DNA of 64,000 bases from Paenibacillus lycopersici (GCF_010119935.1 NZ_CP048209.1:2607001-2671000); one strand, 5' to 3'. Shown: positions 16,365 to 25,819, counted from the first letter of the stretch. Notes: generated by a model from the sequence alone, not told the origin. Numbers and translations: made by a program.

Positions 16365-17450
16365 ATGAGGCTCGCCAGCATAAGAAACCAATTGGCCGCG
16401 ATCGCTGCGACGGCCTTGCTGCTTCTGCCCGTTTGGGGCGGGACCGCCGGAGCGGAGCCGGAAGCCTTGATAACGGGGGCGCGGGGCGCGGCGCTGATCG
16501 ACGTGGAGTCCGGACGGCTGCTCTACAGCCACAACGGGGACAAGCCGATGCTGATCGCCAGCTTGACGAAGATCATGACGGCGATCGTGGCGATCGAGCA
16601 CGGCAAGCTTTCCGATATGGTCGAGACGAGCGTCCGTGCCGCAGGCAAGGAAGGCTCCTCGATCTATTTGCGGCGCGGGGAGAAAATGAGCCTGCACAAC
16701 TTGCTGTACGGACTGATGCTCCGTTCCGGGAACGATGCGGCCACGGCAATCGCCGAGCATGTCGGGGGCTCGGAGGAAGGGTTCGTGCATCTGATGAACG
16801 CGAAAGCCGAAATGCTCGGCCTGGCGCATACGCAGTTCATGAATCCAAGCGGACTGGATGCGGAGGGGCATTATTCTTCGGCGAACGATTTGGCCAAGCT
16901 GACCGCTTACGCGCTCAAAAATCCCGTGTTCAAGGAGATCGTCAAGACGCGCAGCAAATCGGCGCCGAACCCGAACGACCAATGGGATTATTCATGGAAG
17001 AATAAAAACAAAATGCTTGCGATGTACGAAGGGGCGGACGGCGTGAAAACCGGCTACACGAAGAAGTCGCTGCGCTGCCTTGTCAGCTCCGCGACGCGAA
17101 GCGGCCAGCAGCTGGTCGCCGTGACGATCAATGACAGCAACGACTGGAACGATCATATGCGGATGCTGGATTACGGTTTCCGGCATTACCCGCTGAGCGA
17201 AATTGCGCATAAAGGACAGCCCGTGCAAGGTTATCCGCTCGCCGTCGGCCGCACGCTCCGCTATCCGTTCGCCGAAGGCGAGAAGGAGCGGCTGCGCGCC
17301 AAGCTGACGCTCCTCGACGCGCGTTCGGCGGCTTACCTGCTCGGCGAGCGCGGGACGATGCAATGGTTCGTCGGCGATGCCAAGATCGGCGAGACGCCGG
17401 TTTACGATCCGAACGGCAATCGGATCAGCCTTCCCGATAAACCGGCATGA
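16365..17450 (+). CDS. dacB: D-alanyl-D-alanine carboxypeptidase DacB (sporulation PBP5*-like)
   Basis: A 361-residue secreted DD-carboxypeptidase, shorter than the DacF product earlier in the window. The signal peptide ends near GTAGA-EP (residue 30). Catalytic motifs are SLTK at 66-69, SGN at 121-123 and KTG at 228-230. AAGGAGG precedes the ATG. In B. subtilis dacB, spmA and spmB form one mother-cell operon controlling spore cortex cross-linking and core dehydration, and the same trio is present here. Confidence 0.92.
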   Translation: MRLASIRNQLAAIAATALLLLPVWGGTAGAEPEALITGARGAALIDVESGRLLYSHNGDKPMLIASLTKIMTAIVAIEHGKLSDMVETSVRAAGKEGSSIYLRRGEKMSLHNLLYGLMLRSGNDAATAIAEHVGGSEEGFVHLMNAKAEMLGLAHTQFMNPSGLDAEGHYSSANDLAKLTAYALKNPVFKEIVKTRSKSAPNPNDQWDYSWKNKNKMLAMYEGADGVKTGYTKKSLRCLVSSATRSGQQLVAVTINDSNDWNDHMRMLDYGFRHYPLSEIAHKGQPVQGYPLAVGRTLRYPFAEGEKERLRAKLTLLDARSAAYLLGERGTMQWFVGDAKIGETPVYDPNGNRISLPDKPA

Positions 17451-17594
17451 CCCGTTACTTGGCCGGTAACGTATCCGGCGGCTTGAATTAACCGGTAACC
17501 TGAAGCCGTTCATTCGGGGGTCGAAACTTTCATTCGATCTCAAGGACATTTAAACCGTTATCCACGCGCATTTTCGAGGGGAGGAGGCTGCGGG

Positions 17595-18293
17595 ATGGTC
17601 AATTTCATATGGCTCTTCTTTATTGCGGCCAGCTTCGTGGCCGCAATCATGAACGGGCGCATGGACGCGCTTACCGAGGCGGCGTTCGAGGGCGCCAAAA
17701 GCGGCGTTACCGTCAGCTTCGGCTTAATCAGCGTCATGGTATTCTGGCTCGGCTTGATGCGGATCGGCGAGGACGCGGGACTTCTGCGCAAAATCGCCGC
17801 CCTGCTGCAGCCGGCCGTTCGCTTCCTGTTTCCCGACGTTCCCAAGGGGCACCCCGCGCTAGGCTACATCATGAGCAACATGAGCGCCAATATCCTGGGG
17901 CTTGGCAACGCGGCGACGCCGATGGGCATCAAAGCGATGCAGGAGCTGCAGAAGCTGAACCCGCATAAAGAAACGGCGTCTGCGGCCATGTGCACCTTGC
18001 TCGCGCTCAATACGTCCAGCATCACGCTCGTCCCGACGACGCTGATCGCCATCCGCATGACGTACGGCTCCGCGAACCCGGCCGAGATCGTCGGCACGAC
18101 GCTGGCGGCCACGCTTGTCGCCACGGTGGCGGCGATCGCCGCCGACCGCTGGTACAGGCATCGCTACAACCGCAGGCCGCCGACGACGATCGACCGGGAC
18201 GGACCGGCGTTCCGCGATTCCCTCGGGCCTCAAGGTCCGCCGGGTGCCGGTGCCGGAGGCCGCGGAGAAGGGAAGGGTGAGGCCGTTGTATGA
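17595..18293 (+). CDS. spmA: Spore maturation protein A
   Basis: A 232-residue membrane protein of the nucleoside-recognition/gate-domain family, needed for full dehydration of the spore core. Core motifs are FWLGLMRIGEDAGLL, HPALGYIMSNMSANILGLGNAATP and LLALNTSSITLVPTTLIAIR. Residues ~195-232 form an unusual hydrophilic Pro/Gly-rich tail (ending GPPGAGAGGRGEGKGEAVV). Its end overlaps spmB by 17 bases. GGGGAGGAGG lies upstream of the ATG. Confidence 0.94.
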   Translation: MVNFIWLFFIAASFVAAIMNGRMDALTEAAFEGAKSGVTVSFGLISVMVFWLGLMRIGEDAGLLRKIAALLQPAVRFLFPDVPKGHPALGYIMSNMSANILGLGNAATPMGIKAMQELQKLNPHKETASAAMCTLLALNTSSITLVPTTLIAIRMTYGSANPAEIVGTTLAATLVATVAAIAADRWYRHRYNRRPPTTIDRDGPAFRDSLGPQGPPGAGAGGRGEGKGEAVV

Positions 18294-18822
18294 GTGGGTA
18301 ACGTCGATATCCGCCTGGCTCATTCCGTTCATGATCGTGTTCATTCCTTTGTATGCCGCGTTCAAGAAGGTTCCCGTGTACGAAACGTTCATCGACGGCG
18401 CCAAGGACGGCTTCGGCACCGCCATTAACATCATTCCGCATCTGGTCGGCATGATGGTCGCCATCAGCATGTTCCGGGCTTCCGGCGCGATGGATATGCT
18501 GGCCAGCCTGATCCGGCCGCTGTTCGACAGTTTGCACATCCCGAGCGAGGTGCTGCCGCTAGGCCTGCTGCGGCCGCTGACGGGAGCCGGCTCGCTCGCG
18601 TTCACGACGGAGCTGATCAAGACGTACGGCCCGGACTCCATGATCGGCCGCATCGCTTCGACCATCCAGGGCAGCACGGATACGACGCTGTACGTATTGA
18701 CGGTTTATTTCGGCGCCGTCGGCATCCGCAAGAGCAAATACGCGCTCAAAGTCGGGTTATTCTCGGATCTGGTCGGATTCATGGCCGCCATCATCATTTG
18801 TTTATTCGTTTTCGGATCCTGA
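18277..18822 (+). CDS. spmB: Spore maturation protein B
   Basis: A 181-residue membrane protein acting with SpmA. Conserved parts are FKKVPVYETFIDGAKDGF, IIPHLVGMMVAISMFRASGAMD and IQGSTDTTLYVLTVYFGAVGIRK. The start is taken as GTG at 18277 (AGAAGGGAAG upstream), which aligns with the family N-terminus; TTG at 18286 is an alternative. The longer open frame further upstream lies inside spmA and is not used. No clear terminator follows. Confidence 0.92.
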   Translation: MRPLYEWVTSISAWLIPFMIVFIPLYAAFKKVPVYETFIDGAKDGFGTAINIIPHLVGMMVAISMFRASGAMDMLASLIRPLFDSLHIPSEVLPLGLLRPLTGAGSLAFTTELIKTYGPDSMIGRIASTIQGSTDTTLYVLTVYFGAVGIRKSKYALKVGLFSDLVGFMAAIIICLFVFGS

Positions 18823-19049
18823 TTACCGGACCGCTTCTTGAGTCGCTTGCCGCCTTCCGATAACCCTCGTGGCCTACATAATTCTATTCAGATCGCTGGA
18901 AATCGCCGCTTCGCTGTATGAATCTCCTTCATGGGAGGTTGAGACAGCGGAGCTTCTTTGCCGTATACGGCCGCAACCGGGTCTTCCGGACCGCTTCTGC
19001 TTTCTTTCATAGGTCGATTTAGGGTATGATGGAGCGTGAGGTGAAGATA

Positions 19050-19790
19050 TTGGAACGTTTACAGAAAATTTTGGCGCAGGCCGGCGTTGCATCGCGCCGC
19101 AAATGCGAAGAACTCATTTTGTCCGGGAAGGTACAGGTTAATGAAGAGACCGTCACGACGCTGGGCGCGAAGGCCGACCCTGCGGTAGATGTCATTACGG
19201 TCGACGGACGAAGAATCAAGAGCGAGAGCAAGCTGTACCTGATGCTGCATAAACCGAAAGGCGTCATCACGAGCGCGAGCGACCCGCAAGGACGCAAAAT
19301 CGTCTCCGATTACTTGCCGGGCATCAAGGAGCGGGTGTATCCCGTCGGACGGCTCGATTACGATACGGAAGGGCTTCTGCTTCTGACGAACGACGGCGAG
19401 TTCGCCAACCTGCTTACGCATCCGAGCCATCACGTGCCGAAGACGTACTGGGCGACGGTCAAGGGCGTGCCGCACGGATCGGCGCTGGAGCGGCTGCAGC
19501 AGGGCATTCTGCTGGAGGACGGCATGACGGCACCCGCCGAAGTCGAGTACCATGACGTCGACACGGCGAAGAACCAGGCGACGATCACGATCACGATCTA
19601 CGAGGGCCGCAACCGCCAGGTACGCCGCATGTTCGACGCCATCAACCATCCCGTCGTCCTGCTTCGCAGGGTTCGGTTCGGAGAGCTCGGGCTGCACGGA
19701 CTGGCCCGCGGCAAGTACCGCCACCTGACGCCGAGAGAGGTGCAGGACCTGCGCGCAGCGGCCGTCAAGACACATAAAATTCAAAAATAA
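19050..19790 (+). CDS. rluB: Ribosomal large subunit pseudouridine synthase RluB
   Basis: A 246-residue RsuA/RluB-family enzyme that makes pseudouridine in 23S rRNA. It has an N-terminal S4 RNA-binding domain (ERLQKILAQAGVASRRKCEE) and the catalytic motif GRLDYDTEGLLLLTNDG with Asp103. I take TTG at 19050 as start: GAGGTG lies seven bases upstream, the product begins MERLQK like its relatives, and a TATGAT -10-like element (19025-19030) covers the ATG at 19026. The ATG remains possible. The gene sits between spmB and resA as in B. subtilis. Confidence 0.93.
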   Translation: MERLQKILAQAGVASRRKCEELILSGKVQVNEETVTTLGAKADPAVDVITVDGRRIKSESKLYLMLHKPKGVITSASDPQGRKIVSDYLPGIKERVYPVGRLDYDTEGLLLLTNDGEFANLLTHPSHHVPKTYWATVKGVPHGSALERLQQGILLEDGMTAPAEVEYHDVDTAKNQATITITIYEGRNRQVRRMFDAINHPVVLLRRVRFGELGLHGLARGKYRHLTPREVQDLRAAAVKTHKIQK

Positions 19791-19795
19791 CGAGC

Positions 19796-19824
19796 GGCGG
19801 CAACCTCAATTGCCGTCTGATTTT
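19796..19824 (+). terminator. Probable terminator between rluB and resA
   Basis: GGCGGCAA (19796-19803) pairs with TTGCCGTC (19810-19817), one G-U, followed by TGATTTT. A TATAAT element at 19828-19833 just after it may serve resA. Confidence 0.5.
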
Positions 19825-19885
19825 CGTTATAATGATGGTACGGAACCAGCAATTATCAGCATAGGAACAGGCGGTGAACGGAGAT

Positions 19886-20413
19886 ATGAAATCAAACCGC
19901 AGACTCATCCAAGTGCTGATCTTCCTCGGCGTTCTCGTGCTCGGCGGGTATGCGATCGGCAATTCGCTGTTCGCGGACGGCAACGGCCTTCCGTCCAAGG
20001 GCTCGAAACCGCCGGCTTTCGCGCTTCTGGACATGGACGGCAAGACGCACCGGCTCGAGGACTACAAGGGCAAAGCGCTCGTCATCAACTTCTGGGGCAC
20101 GTTCTGTCCGGGCTGCGTGACGGAGACGCCGGATTTGGAAGAACAGTACAAGATACATGGGGACAAGCCGTTTGAAATCGTCGGCATTAATCTGAGCGAG
20201 GACAGGCTGGCGATTACGAATTTCATGAAGCAGTACGGCGTCACGTACACGATGCTGCAGGACAACAATCGGCAGGTCGAGCAAGCCTATGGACTTAGGT
20301 CGTATCCAACCACCTTCTTCGTGAAGCCAGACGGTACGATTATGGACGTCTTTATCGGACCGATGGGGAAAGAAGACATGAACGAGCGCATTACGAAGCT
20401 GCTCGCTTCCTAG
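19886..20413 (+). CDS. resA: Thiol-disulfide oxidoreductase ResA
   Basis: A 175-residue membrane-anchored thioredoxin-like protein that reduces the apocytochrome c haem-binding cysteines outside the membrane. A single N-terminal helix (residues 8-25) is followed by the thioredoxin fold with active site CPGC at 74-77 in FWGTFCPGC, and the cis-proline region RSYPTTFF. The active-site pair is Pro-Gly rather than the Glu-Pro of B. subtilis ResA. ATG at 19886 is preferred; GTG at 19874 is possible. It is the first gene of the res cluster. Confidence 0.92.
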   Translation: MKSNRRLIQVLIFLGVLVLGGYAIGNSLFADGNGLPSKGSKPPAFALLDMDGKTHRLEDYKGKALVINFWGTFCPGCVTETPDLEEQYKIHGDKPFEIVGINLSEDRLAITNFMKQYGVTYTMLQDNNRQVEQAYGLRSYPTTFFVKPDGTIMDVFIGPMGKEDMNERITKLLAS

Positions 20414-20432
20414 TCGAAGGAGGTTTTTTGTT

Positions 20433-22097
20433 TTGTCGGCTTTTGAGAATACGAAATGCGCATGCGGTCACCAGAATCCGACCGGCACGGTGCTGTGCGA
20501 GAGCTGCGGCTACCCGCTGGATCCGGAGCTCGAGAACAGCGACGCTCCGCTCGAAATGCGCTATGACGGCATCGCGCGCCGGTCGCAGAAGGCCAATCCG
20601 TCGCTGATCGACCGGGTATGGAATTTCTTCTCTTCCGTCAAGATCGCCGTACGCTTAATCATTATTACGCTGCTGGCGGCGATGATCGGCACGATTTTCA
20701 CGCAAGAGAACGCGTTCATTTCCTTCGATCCGAGCACGTACTACGAAGATCGCTACGGCTGGATCGGCAAATGGTATTATAAGCTCGGTTTCTCCAATAC
20801 GTACGAATCCTGGTGGTTCATCGGCCTGCTCGTCATGATCGGCACCTCGCTCGTCATCTGCAGCCTGGATCGCGTCCTGCCGCTGTACCGGGCGCTCAAT
20901 AAGCAACAGATCCGCAAGCACGAACAGTTTCTGACCCGTCAGAAGACCGTGTTCGCCACGGAGATCGAAGGCTCCGAGGAAGCGTGGACCGAGAATCTGG
21001 CCAAGCAATTGAAGCGCAAGCGCTACAAGGTGACCGTGGAGGGCAAGGCGCTGCTGGCCGAGAAGAACCGGTTCAGCCGCTGGGGCCCTTACGTCAACCA
21101 CATCGGACTGATCGTCTTCCTGCTCGCGGTGCTGCTGCGCACGCTTCCCGGCTGGAAGCTCGACAACTACGTGACCGTCCCGGAAGGGGAGACGGTCAAG
21201 GTGCCGGAGACGAGCTATTACATCAAGAACGAGAAGTTCACGATCGATTATTATACGGATGACGAGTTGCCGGCCGAACTGAAAGGGACGGCCAGGGCGA
21301 AGCTCTATGAGACGCAGGCCGTGCTGTACACCTGCGCCGCCGATTGCGACGATCCTTCGAAGCAGCCGCAGCTGAAGGAAGTGAACCGGCATAACATCAT
21401 CGTGAACGATCCGCTGTCTTACAAAGGGATTAAGGCGTACCAGTTCGGCTACGACGACACGGCGAAGCTGAAAGCGGTCCATCCGGTCCTGATCGATAAG
21501 AAAGCGGGCAAAACGTACGGACCGTTCGAGCTCGACATGCGCAATCCGCAGCTGGACTACGCGCTTGGTCCGTACACGCTGGAGCTGCGCGAATCTTATA
21601 TGGACTTTGCGCTCAATACGGACGGCCGGCCGACGACGAAGTCGCGCGAGCCGAACGCGCCGGCCTTCGTGTTCGTGCTGAAGGGACCGGGATTGCCGGA
21701 CGACGGCGAGCCGTACATGTACTTCCCGAAGCAGAACGACAAGGTGCGTTTCAGCCAAGACGTCATCAACGCCAACCTGGCGGACAAGTTCGAGCTGAAA
21801 GTGCCGTCGATGGAAGGCGTCGAATTCGCTCCGGTCGAAACGTCGCTCAACATCCGTTATGACCGGGCCATGCCCTATATTTGGGTCGGGGCGGGCATAT
21901 CCATGTTCGGGCTTCTGCTGGGCTCCTATTGGCAGCATCGCCGAATCTGGCTGCGCATTGACAACGGCCGCGTTACGCTTGGCGCACATACGAACAAGAA
22001 CAATTACGGCATGCGTGCCGAGGTCGCGTCCGCGCTCCGCGGAATAGGCATCGTCGTAGAGCCGAAGTCGCTCGATAACGGGAGGAACAAGACGTGA
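20433..22097 (+). CDS. resB: Cytochrome c biogenesis protein ResB
   Basis: A 554-residue membrane protein that, with CcsA, delivers haem to apocytochrome c (system II). The start is TTG at 20433, eight bases after AAGGAGG. Four membrane helices are seen (two near residues 68-88 and 126-150, one near 220-240 and one near 490-510) around a large external domain. An extra N-terminal module with CxCGHQNPTGTVLCESCG (residues ~9-26) looks like a zinc ribbon absent from many ResB proteins. The stop overlaps ccsA by four bases. Confidence 0.93.
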   Translation: MSAFENTKCACGHQNPTGTVLCESCGYPLDPELENSDAPLEMRYDGIARRSQKANPSLIDRVWNFFSSVKIAVRLIIITLLAAMIGTIFTQENAFISFDPSTYYEDRYGWIGKWYYKLGFSNTYESWWFIGLLVMIGTSLVICSLDRVLPLYRALNKQQIRKHEQFLTRQKTVFATEIEGSEEAWTENLAKQLKRKRYKVTVEGKALLAEKNRFSRWGPYVNHIGLIVFLLAVLLRTLPGWKLDNYVTVPEGETVKVPETSYYIKNEKFTIDYYTDDELPAELKGTARAKLYETQAVLYTCAADCDDPSKQPQLKEVNRHNIIVNDPLSYKGIKAYQFGYDDTAKLKAVHPVLIDKKAGKTYGPFELDMRNPQLDYALGPYTLELRESYMDFALNTDGRPTTKSREPNAPAFVFVLKGPGLPDDGEPYMYFPKQNDKVRFSQDVINANLADKFELKVPSMEGVEFAPVETSLNIRYDRAMPYIWVGAGISMFGLLLGSYWQHRRIWLRIDNGRVTLGAHTNKNNYGMRAEVASALRGIGIVVEPKSLDNGRNKT

Positions 22098-23353
22098 GTT
22101 TGCTTGATTTCAGCAGCGACGCGTTTATCGTCGCATTCTTTTTATACTGCTTTGGCTTTTTATTCTACGGCGTGGCCGCGCTCGGCAAGAAGTGGAGCAA
22201 GCGCAGTCCGGAAGAGCATATCAGACGGTGGGGGCCGATCGCTTACATCGTCTCCGTGCTCGGCTTCCTGGCGCATCTCGCGTTCTTCTTCACGCGCTGG
22301 GCGGGCGGCGGCCATATCCCGACGAGCAATATGTACGAATTCATGTCGTTCCTCGCGATGGCGATCATGGCGGCGTTCCTCATTGTCAACGCGATCTACC
22401 GCAAGCCGCTGCTCGGACTGTTCGCGCTTCCGCTCGTGGTTATCATCGTCGCGTACGCGGCCGTGTTCCCGCAGGAAGTGCAGCCGCTTATTCCGGCTTT
22501 GCAGTCGTACTGGCTGAAGATTCACGTCACGACGGCCGCATCCGGCGAAGCGTTCTTCGCCGTCGGCTTCGCGGCGGGACTGATGTACCTGCTCCGTACG
22601 GTCGATTTTGCGAGAACGGACGTCAAATCGCGCCGCGAGCAGCGCTGGGTCGAATTCACGCTGTACGTCATTATCGTCATTATCGCCTTCATCAGCACCG
22701 TCTTCGCCTTCCGCGGCGCGGGCTACGAGGCGAGCTTCAAGCAGGAGACGGTCTCCATCGATGCGAGCGGCGTCGAGAATTCGTCGGTCAATTCGGTCGA
22801 GTATTCGCTGCCGCCGATCTTCAAGCCGTATAACAGCCAAGTCGTGTCCATCGATTCGTTCCTCGGCATGGACCAACCGCTGTTCGAGACGCCGCACTGG
22901 ATGAAGGGCGTCGACGCGGCCCGCAAGCTGAACACGATTACGTGGTCGATCATCAACGGCTCGATTCTTTACGGCATCTTGCGGCTGCTGCTGCGCAGAC
23001 GAATCGGCGCGGCGATCCATCCGCTTATGGACGGGATCGACGAGGACGATATCGATGAGATCAGTTACCGCGCCATTGCGATCGGGTATCCGATCTTTAC
23101 GCTCGGCGCCTTGATTTTCGCCATGATTTGGGCTTATATCGCCTGGTCCCGTTTCTGGGGCTGGGATCCGAAGGAAGTATGGGCCCTCATCACCTGGCTG
23201 TATTACACGGCTTATCTGCATCTCCGACTGTCGCGCGGCTGGCATGGTTCCAAGTCCGCCTGGCTCGCGGTCATCGGTTTCGTCGTGGTTATGTTTACGC
23301 TGATCGGGGTCAACCTTGTCCTCGTCGGCCTGCACTCGTACGCGGGTGTGTAA
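22094..23353 (+). CDS. ccsA: Cytochrome c biogenesis protein CcsA/ResC
   Basis: A 419-residue polytopic protein that carries haem across the membrane for system II cytochrome c maturation. The haem-binding tryptophan-rich motif is WGWDPKEVWALITWL near residue 355, and conserved histidines flank it. The GTG start overlaps the resB stop by four bases. The gene corresponds to resC of B. subtilis. A strong GC hairpin separates it from resD. Confidence 0.93.
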   Translation: MSLLDFSSDAFIVAFFLYCFGFLFYGVAALGKKWSKRSPEEHIRRWGPIAYIVSVLGFLAHLAFFFTRWAGGGHIPTSNMYEFMSFLAMAIMAAFLIVNAIYRKPLLGLFALPLVVIIVAYAAVFPQEVQPLIPALQSYWLKIHVTTAASGEAFFAVGFAAGLMYLLRTVDFARTDVKSRREQRWVEFTLYVIIVIIAFISTVFAFRGAGYEASFKQETVSIDASGVENSSVNSVEYSLPPIFKPYNSQVVSIDSFLGMDQPLFETPHWMKGVDAARKLNTITWSIINGSILYGILRLLLRRRIGAAIHPLMDGIDEDDIDEISYRAIAIGYPIFTLGALIFAMIWAYIAWSRFWGWDPKEVWALITWLYYTAYLHLRLSRGWHGSKSAWLAVIGFVVVMFTLIGVNLVLVGLHSYAGV

Positions 23354-23374
23354 TACGTATCCGTTCCTGCAGCC

Positions 23375-23402
23375 AGGCGCGCGTCTCTCGAGGCGCGCGC
23401 CT
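23375..23402 (+). repeat. GC-rich hairpin between ccsA and resD
   Basis: AGGCGCGCG (23375-23383) pairs perfectly with CGCGCGCCT (23394-23402). No T run follows, so it is more likely an RNA-processing or attenuating structure than a full terminator. Confidence 0.5.
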
Positions 23403-23449
23403 GCAGCGCAGAGAGGAACGCCATTCCTACTTGAGAGGGGCAAGCAATC

Positions 23450-24166
23450 ATGTCCGAAGAGCTGCACCGCATACTTGTCGTGGACGATGAAGAACGGATC
23501 CGCAGGCTGCTGAAAATGTATCTGGAGAAGGAAGGCTATGTCATCGAAGAAGCGGAAGACGGCGAGACCGCGCTTCGGATGGCGACCGTCGGCGAGTTCG
23601 ATCTGATCCTGCTCGACGTTATGCTGCCGGGCATGGACGGCATCGAAGTGTGCACGCGCCTGCGCCAGGCGAAGGCGACGCCCGTGATCATGCTGACGGC
23701 GAAAGGCGAAGAGATGAACCGCGTGCAGGGCTTCGAAGTCGGCGCCGACGATTACGTCGTGAAGCCGTTTAGCCCGCGCGAGGTGATCTACCGGGTCAAG
23801 GCTATTCTGCGCCGCTCCTCGGCGACCGCGTTCCTGACCAAGGAAGCGCTGACGAGCAACAATATCGTCTTCCCGCATCTGATCATCGAGCATGACGCGC
23901 ACCGCGTCATGGCCGGCGGTCAGGAAGTGAGCTTGACGCCGAAAGAATACGAGCTGCTGCACTACTTGGCGATATCGCCGGATAAAGTGTTCTCGCGCGA
24001 AGAGCTGCTGAAGGATGTATGGAATTACGAGTTCTTCGGCGATCTCCGCACCGTGGATACGCATGTCAAGCGGCTGCGCGAGAAGCTGAACAAGGTTTCC
24101 CCGGAAGCGGCGATGATGATCACGACGGTATGGGGCGTCGGCTACAAGCTCGAGGTGTCCAAATAA
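23450..24166 (+). CDS. resD: Two-component response regulator ResD
   Basis: A 238-residue OmpR/PhoB-type regulator. The receiver domain has the acidic pair near DDEE (residues 12-15), phospho-acceptor Asp56 in LILLDVMLPGMDG and Lys in VVKPFSPRE. The winged-helix output domain ends with DTHVKRLREKL and TVWGVGYKLE. In Bacillus ResDE senses oxygen limitation and NO and switches on respiratory genes including resA. GAGAGGGG precedes the ATG. The resE start follows the stop directly. Confidence 0.94.
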   Translation: MSEELHRILVVDDEERIRRLLKMYLEKEGYVIEEAEDGETALRMATVGEFDLILLDVMLPGMDGIEVCTRLRQAKATPVIMLTAKGEEMNRVQGFEVGADDYVVKPFSPREVIYRVKAILRRSSATAFLTKEALTSNNIVFPHLIIEHDAHRVMAGGQEVSLTPKEYELLHYLAISPDKVFSREELLKDVWNYEFFGDLRTVDTHVKRLREKLNKVSPEAAMMITTVWGVGYKLEVSK

Positions 24167-25597
24167 GTGGTTATCTGGCGCAGCGTAGTCGGAAAGCTCT
24201 GGCTCACCATCATCGCACTCGTGGCAGCCGTCCTGCTAATTCTGGGGATGTTCCTGCTGCAGTACATCGACATCGCGTTCAGCTCGAATTCCCACGCGGT
24301 CAAGGTATTGTTCGTCTACACGGCCATCATCGGCTTTCTGCTGTCAACGTTCTTCGCGTTCTTCTTGTCCACGAAGATCACGCAGCCGCTGCTGCAGATG
24401 AAGAAGGCGGCCGATCTTATTTCGCAGGGCGAATACCGCACGCGCGTGCCGATTCGCTCCACGGACGAGATCGGAGACTTGGCGAATACGTTCAACAACA
24501 TGGCGGCAGAGCTCGAGACGCTCATCCGCGACTTGAATCACGAGAAGGAGCATCTGGCCAGCGTCTATCGCAGCATGGCGGATGCGGTCGTCACGTTCGA
24601 TACGTCCGGTCAAGTGATTCTGGCCAACCCGCACGGCCAGCAGCTGATCGACCGCTGGCTGGAGCTGGAATGGACGGATGAATCGCGCGTCCGCGCGCAA
24701 GTGCCGGGTCCCATGTTCGAGCTCTATCGCAAAGTGCTGCGCGAAGGGCGCGATCTGACGGATAAGGTGCATGTGCAGAGCGGGGTCTGGTCGGTCGTCA
24801 TGGCGCCGCTCAAATCGAACGATACGGTTCGGGGAGCCGTCGCGGTGATGCGGAACGTAACGGAAGAGTCGAAGCTGGAGAAGCTTCGGCGGGATTTCGT
24901 CGCCAACGTCTCCCATGAAATCCGCACGCCGCTCTCGATGCTGCAGGGCTACAGCGAAGCGCTGATCGACGATATCGCCGCTTCGCCGGAAGAGCGCAAG
25001 GAGCTCGCCCAGGTCATCTACGAAGAGTCGCTGCGGATGGGACGCTTGGTGAAGGACTTGCTGGACCTGGCCCGGATGGAAGCGGGGCATATGGAAATGC
25101 ATATGGAGCAGACGGATCTGACGATGCTGCTGAAGCGGGTGCATCGCAAGTTTCAAGGGCTGGCGAAGGAGCAGCATATCCAACTGGATATCGAGCTGGT
25201 CTCCGAACCGCTCATCATCGCGGAAGCGGATGAAGACCGACTGGAGCAGGTGCTGACGAACCTGCTCGGCAACGCCATCCGTCACACGCCGAAGGAGGCG
25301 CGGATCATGATCGGCGCCCGGCATGCGACCGTCGATTCCAAGCCTTACGTCGAGATTAAAGTGAAGGACGAGGGCGAAGGTATTCCGGACGAGGATTTGC
25401 CGTTCATCTTCGAACGGTTCTACAAGGCCGACAAGGCCCGTACGCGCGGCGCTTCGTCCGGCGGCACCGGACTTGGCCTGGCCATCGTCAAGAATATCAT
25501 CGTGTCGCACCAGGGCCAGATTCATGCCGCGAGCACGGTCGGCGTCGGTACGGCGTTCACCATACTGCTGCCGGTCAACCCCGTGCAGCAGGCGTGA
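24167..25597 (+). CDS. resE: Sensor histidine kinase ResE
   Basis: A 476-residue membrane kinase for ResD. Two membrane helices (residues ~9-32 and 47-68) enclose only a very short external loop of about 15 residues, so sensing is probably intracellular. They are followed by HAMP (ITQPLLQMKKAADLISQGEY), a PAS-like domain (~128-235), HisKA with phospho-His250 in NVSHEIRTPLSML, and the ATPase with N box NLLGNAIRHTP and GTGLGLAIVKNII. The GTG start comes directly after the resD stop, with GAGGTG inside the resD end. The sigX-rsiX pair that follows resE in B. subtilis is absent. Confidence 0.92.
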   Translation: MVIWRSVVGKLWLTIIALVAAVLLILGMFLLQYIDIAFSSNSHAVKVLFVYTAIIGFLLSTFFAFFLSTKITQPLLQMKKAADLISQGEYRTRVPIRSTDEIGDLANTFNNMAAELETLIRDLNHEKEHLASVYRSMADAVVTFDTSGQVILANPHGQQLIDRWLELEWTDESRVRAQVPGPMFELYRKVLREGRDLTDKVHVQSGVWSVVMAPLKSNDTVRGAVAVMRNVTEESKLEKLRRDFVANVSHEIRTPLSMLQGYSEALIDDIAASPEERKELAQVIYEESLRMGRLVKDLLDLARMEAGHMEMHMEQTDLTMLLKRVHRKFQGLAKEQHIQLDIELVSEPLIIAEADEDRLEQVLTNLLGNAIRHTPKEARIMIGARHATVDSKPYVEIKVKDEGEGIPDEDLPFIFERFYKADKARTRGASSGGTGLGLAIVKNIIVSHQGQIHAASTVGVGTAFTILLPVNPVQQA

Positions 25598-25651
25598 AGC
25601 CGCGGTTGCCAGGATGCTGCTTGCCGCAGGGTCGGGATACGGAATAGAGAG

Positions 25652-25679
25652 GGGCGCTTCGCTTGGCGAGGCGCCTTTT
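25652..25679 (+). terminator. Terminator after resE
   Basis: GGCGC-TCGC (25653-25662) pairs with GCGA-GCGCC (25666-25675) over a TTG loop, followed by TTTT. Confidence 0.75.
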
Positions 25680-25781
25680 CGCGTGTCGGAGAAGCGTAAC
25701 GGAAAGTCACATCTTGTTGAAGGAAGTAGACAAATCTTGTTGGTCGTGAAACATTTTCTTGCCGTATACGCCTAAAAGAGA

Positions 25782-25819
25782 TAAAAAAGAGCGCCGTTCC
25801 ACAGTGGGAAAGGCGCTCT
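25782..25819 (-). terminator. Terminator of serA
   Basis: AGAGCGCC (25788-25795) and GGCGCTCT (25812-25819) are complementary; read on the minus strand the stem is followed by a T run. It lies 46 bases beyond the serA stop. Confidence 0.85.

Noticed and set aside
18825..19001. Direct repeat of CCGGACCGCTTCT-like sequence between spmB and rluB
   Set aside because: Only two short copies about 160 bases apart with no structure or boundary; likely chance.
24167..25597. Separate start for resE further downstream
   Set aside because: The GTG directly after resD gives the first membrane helix at the correct place and a ribosome binding site is present in the resD end.
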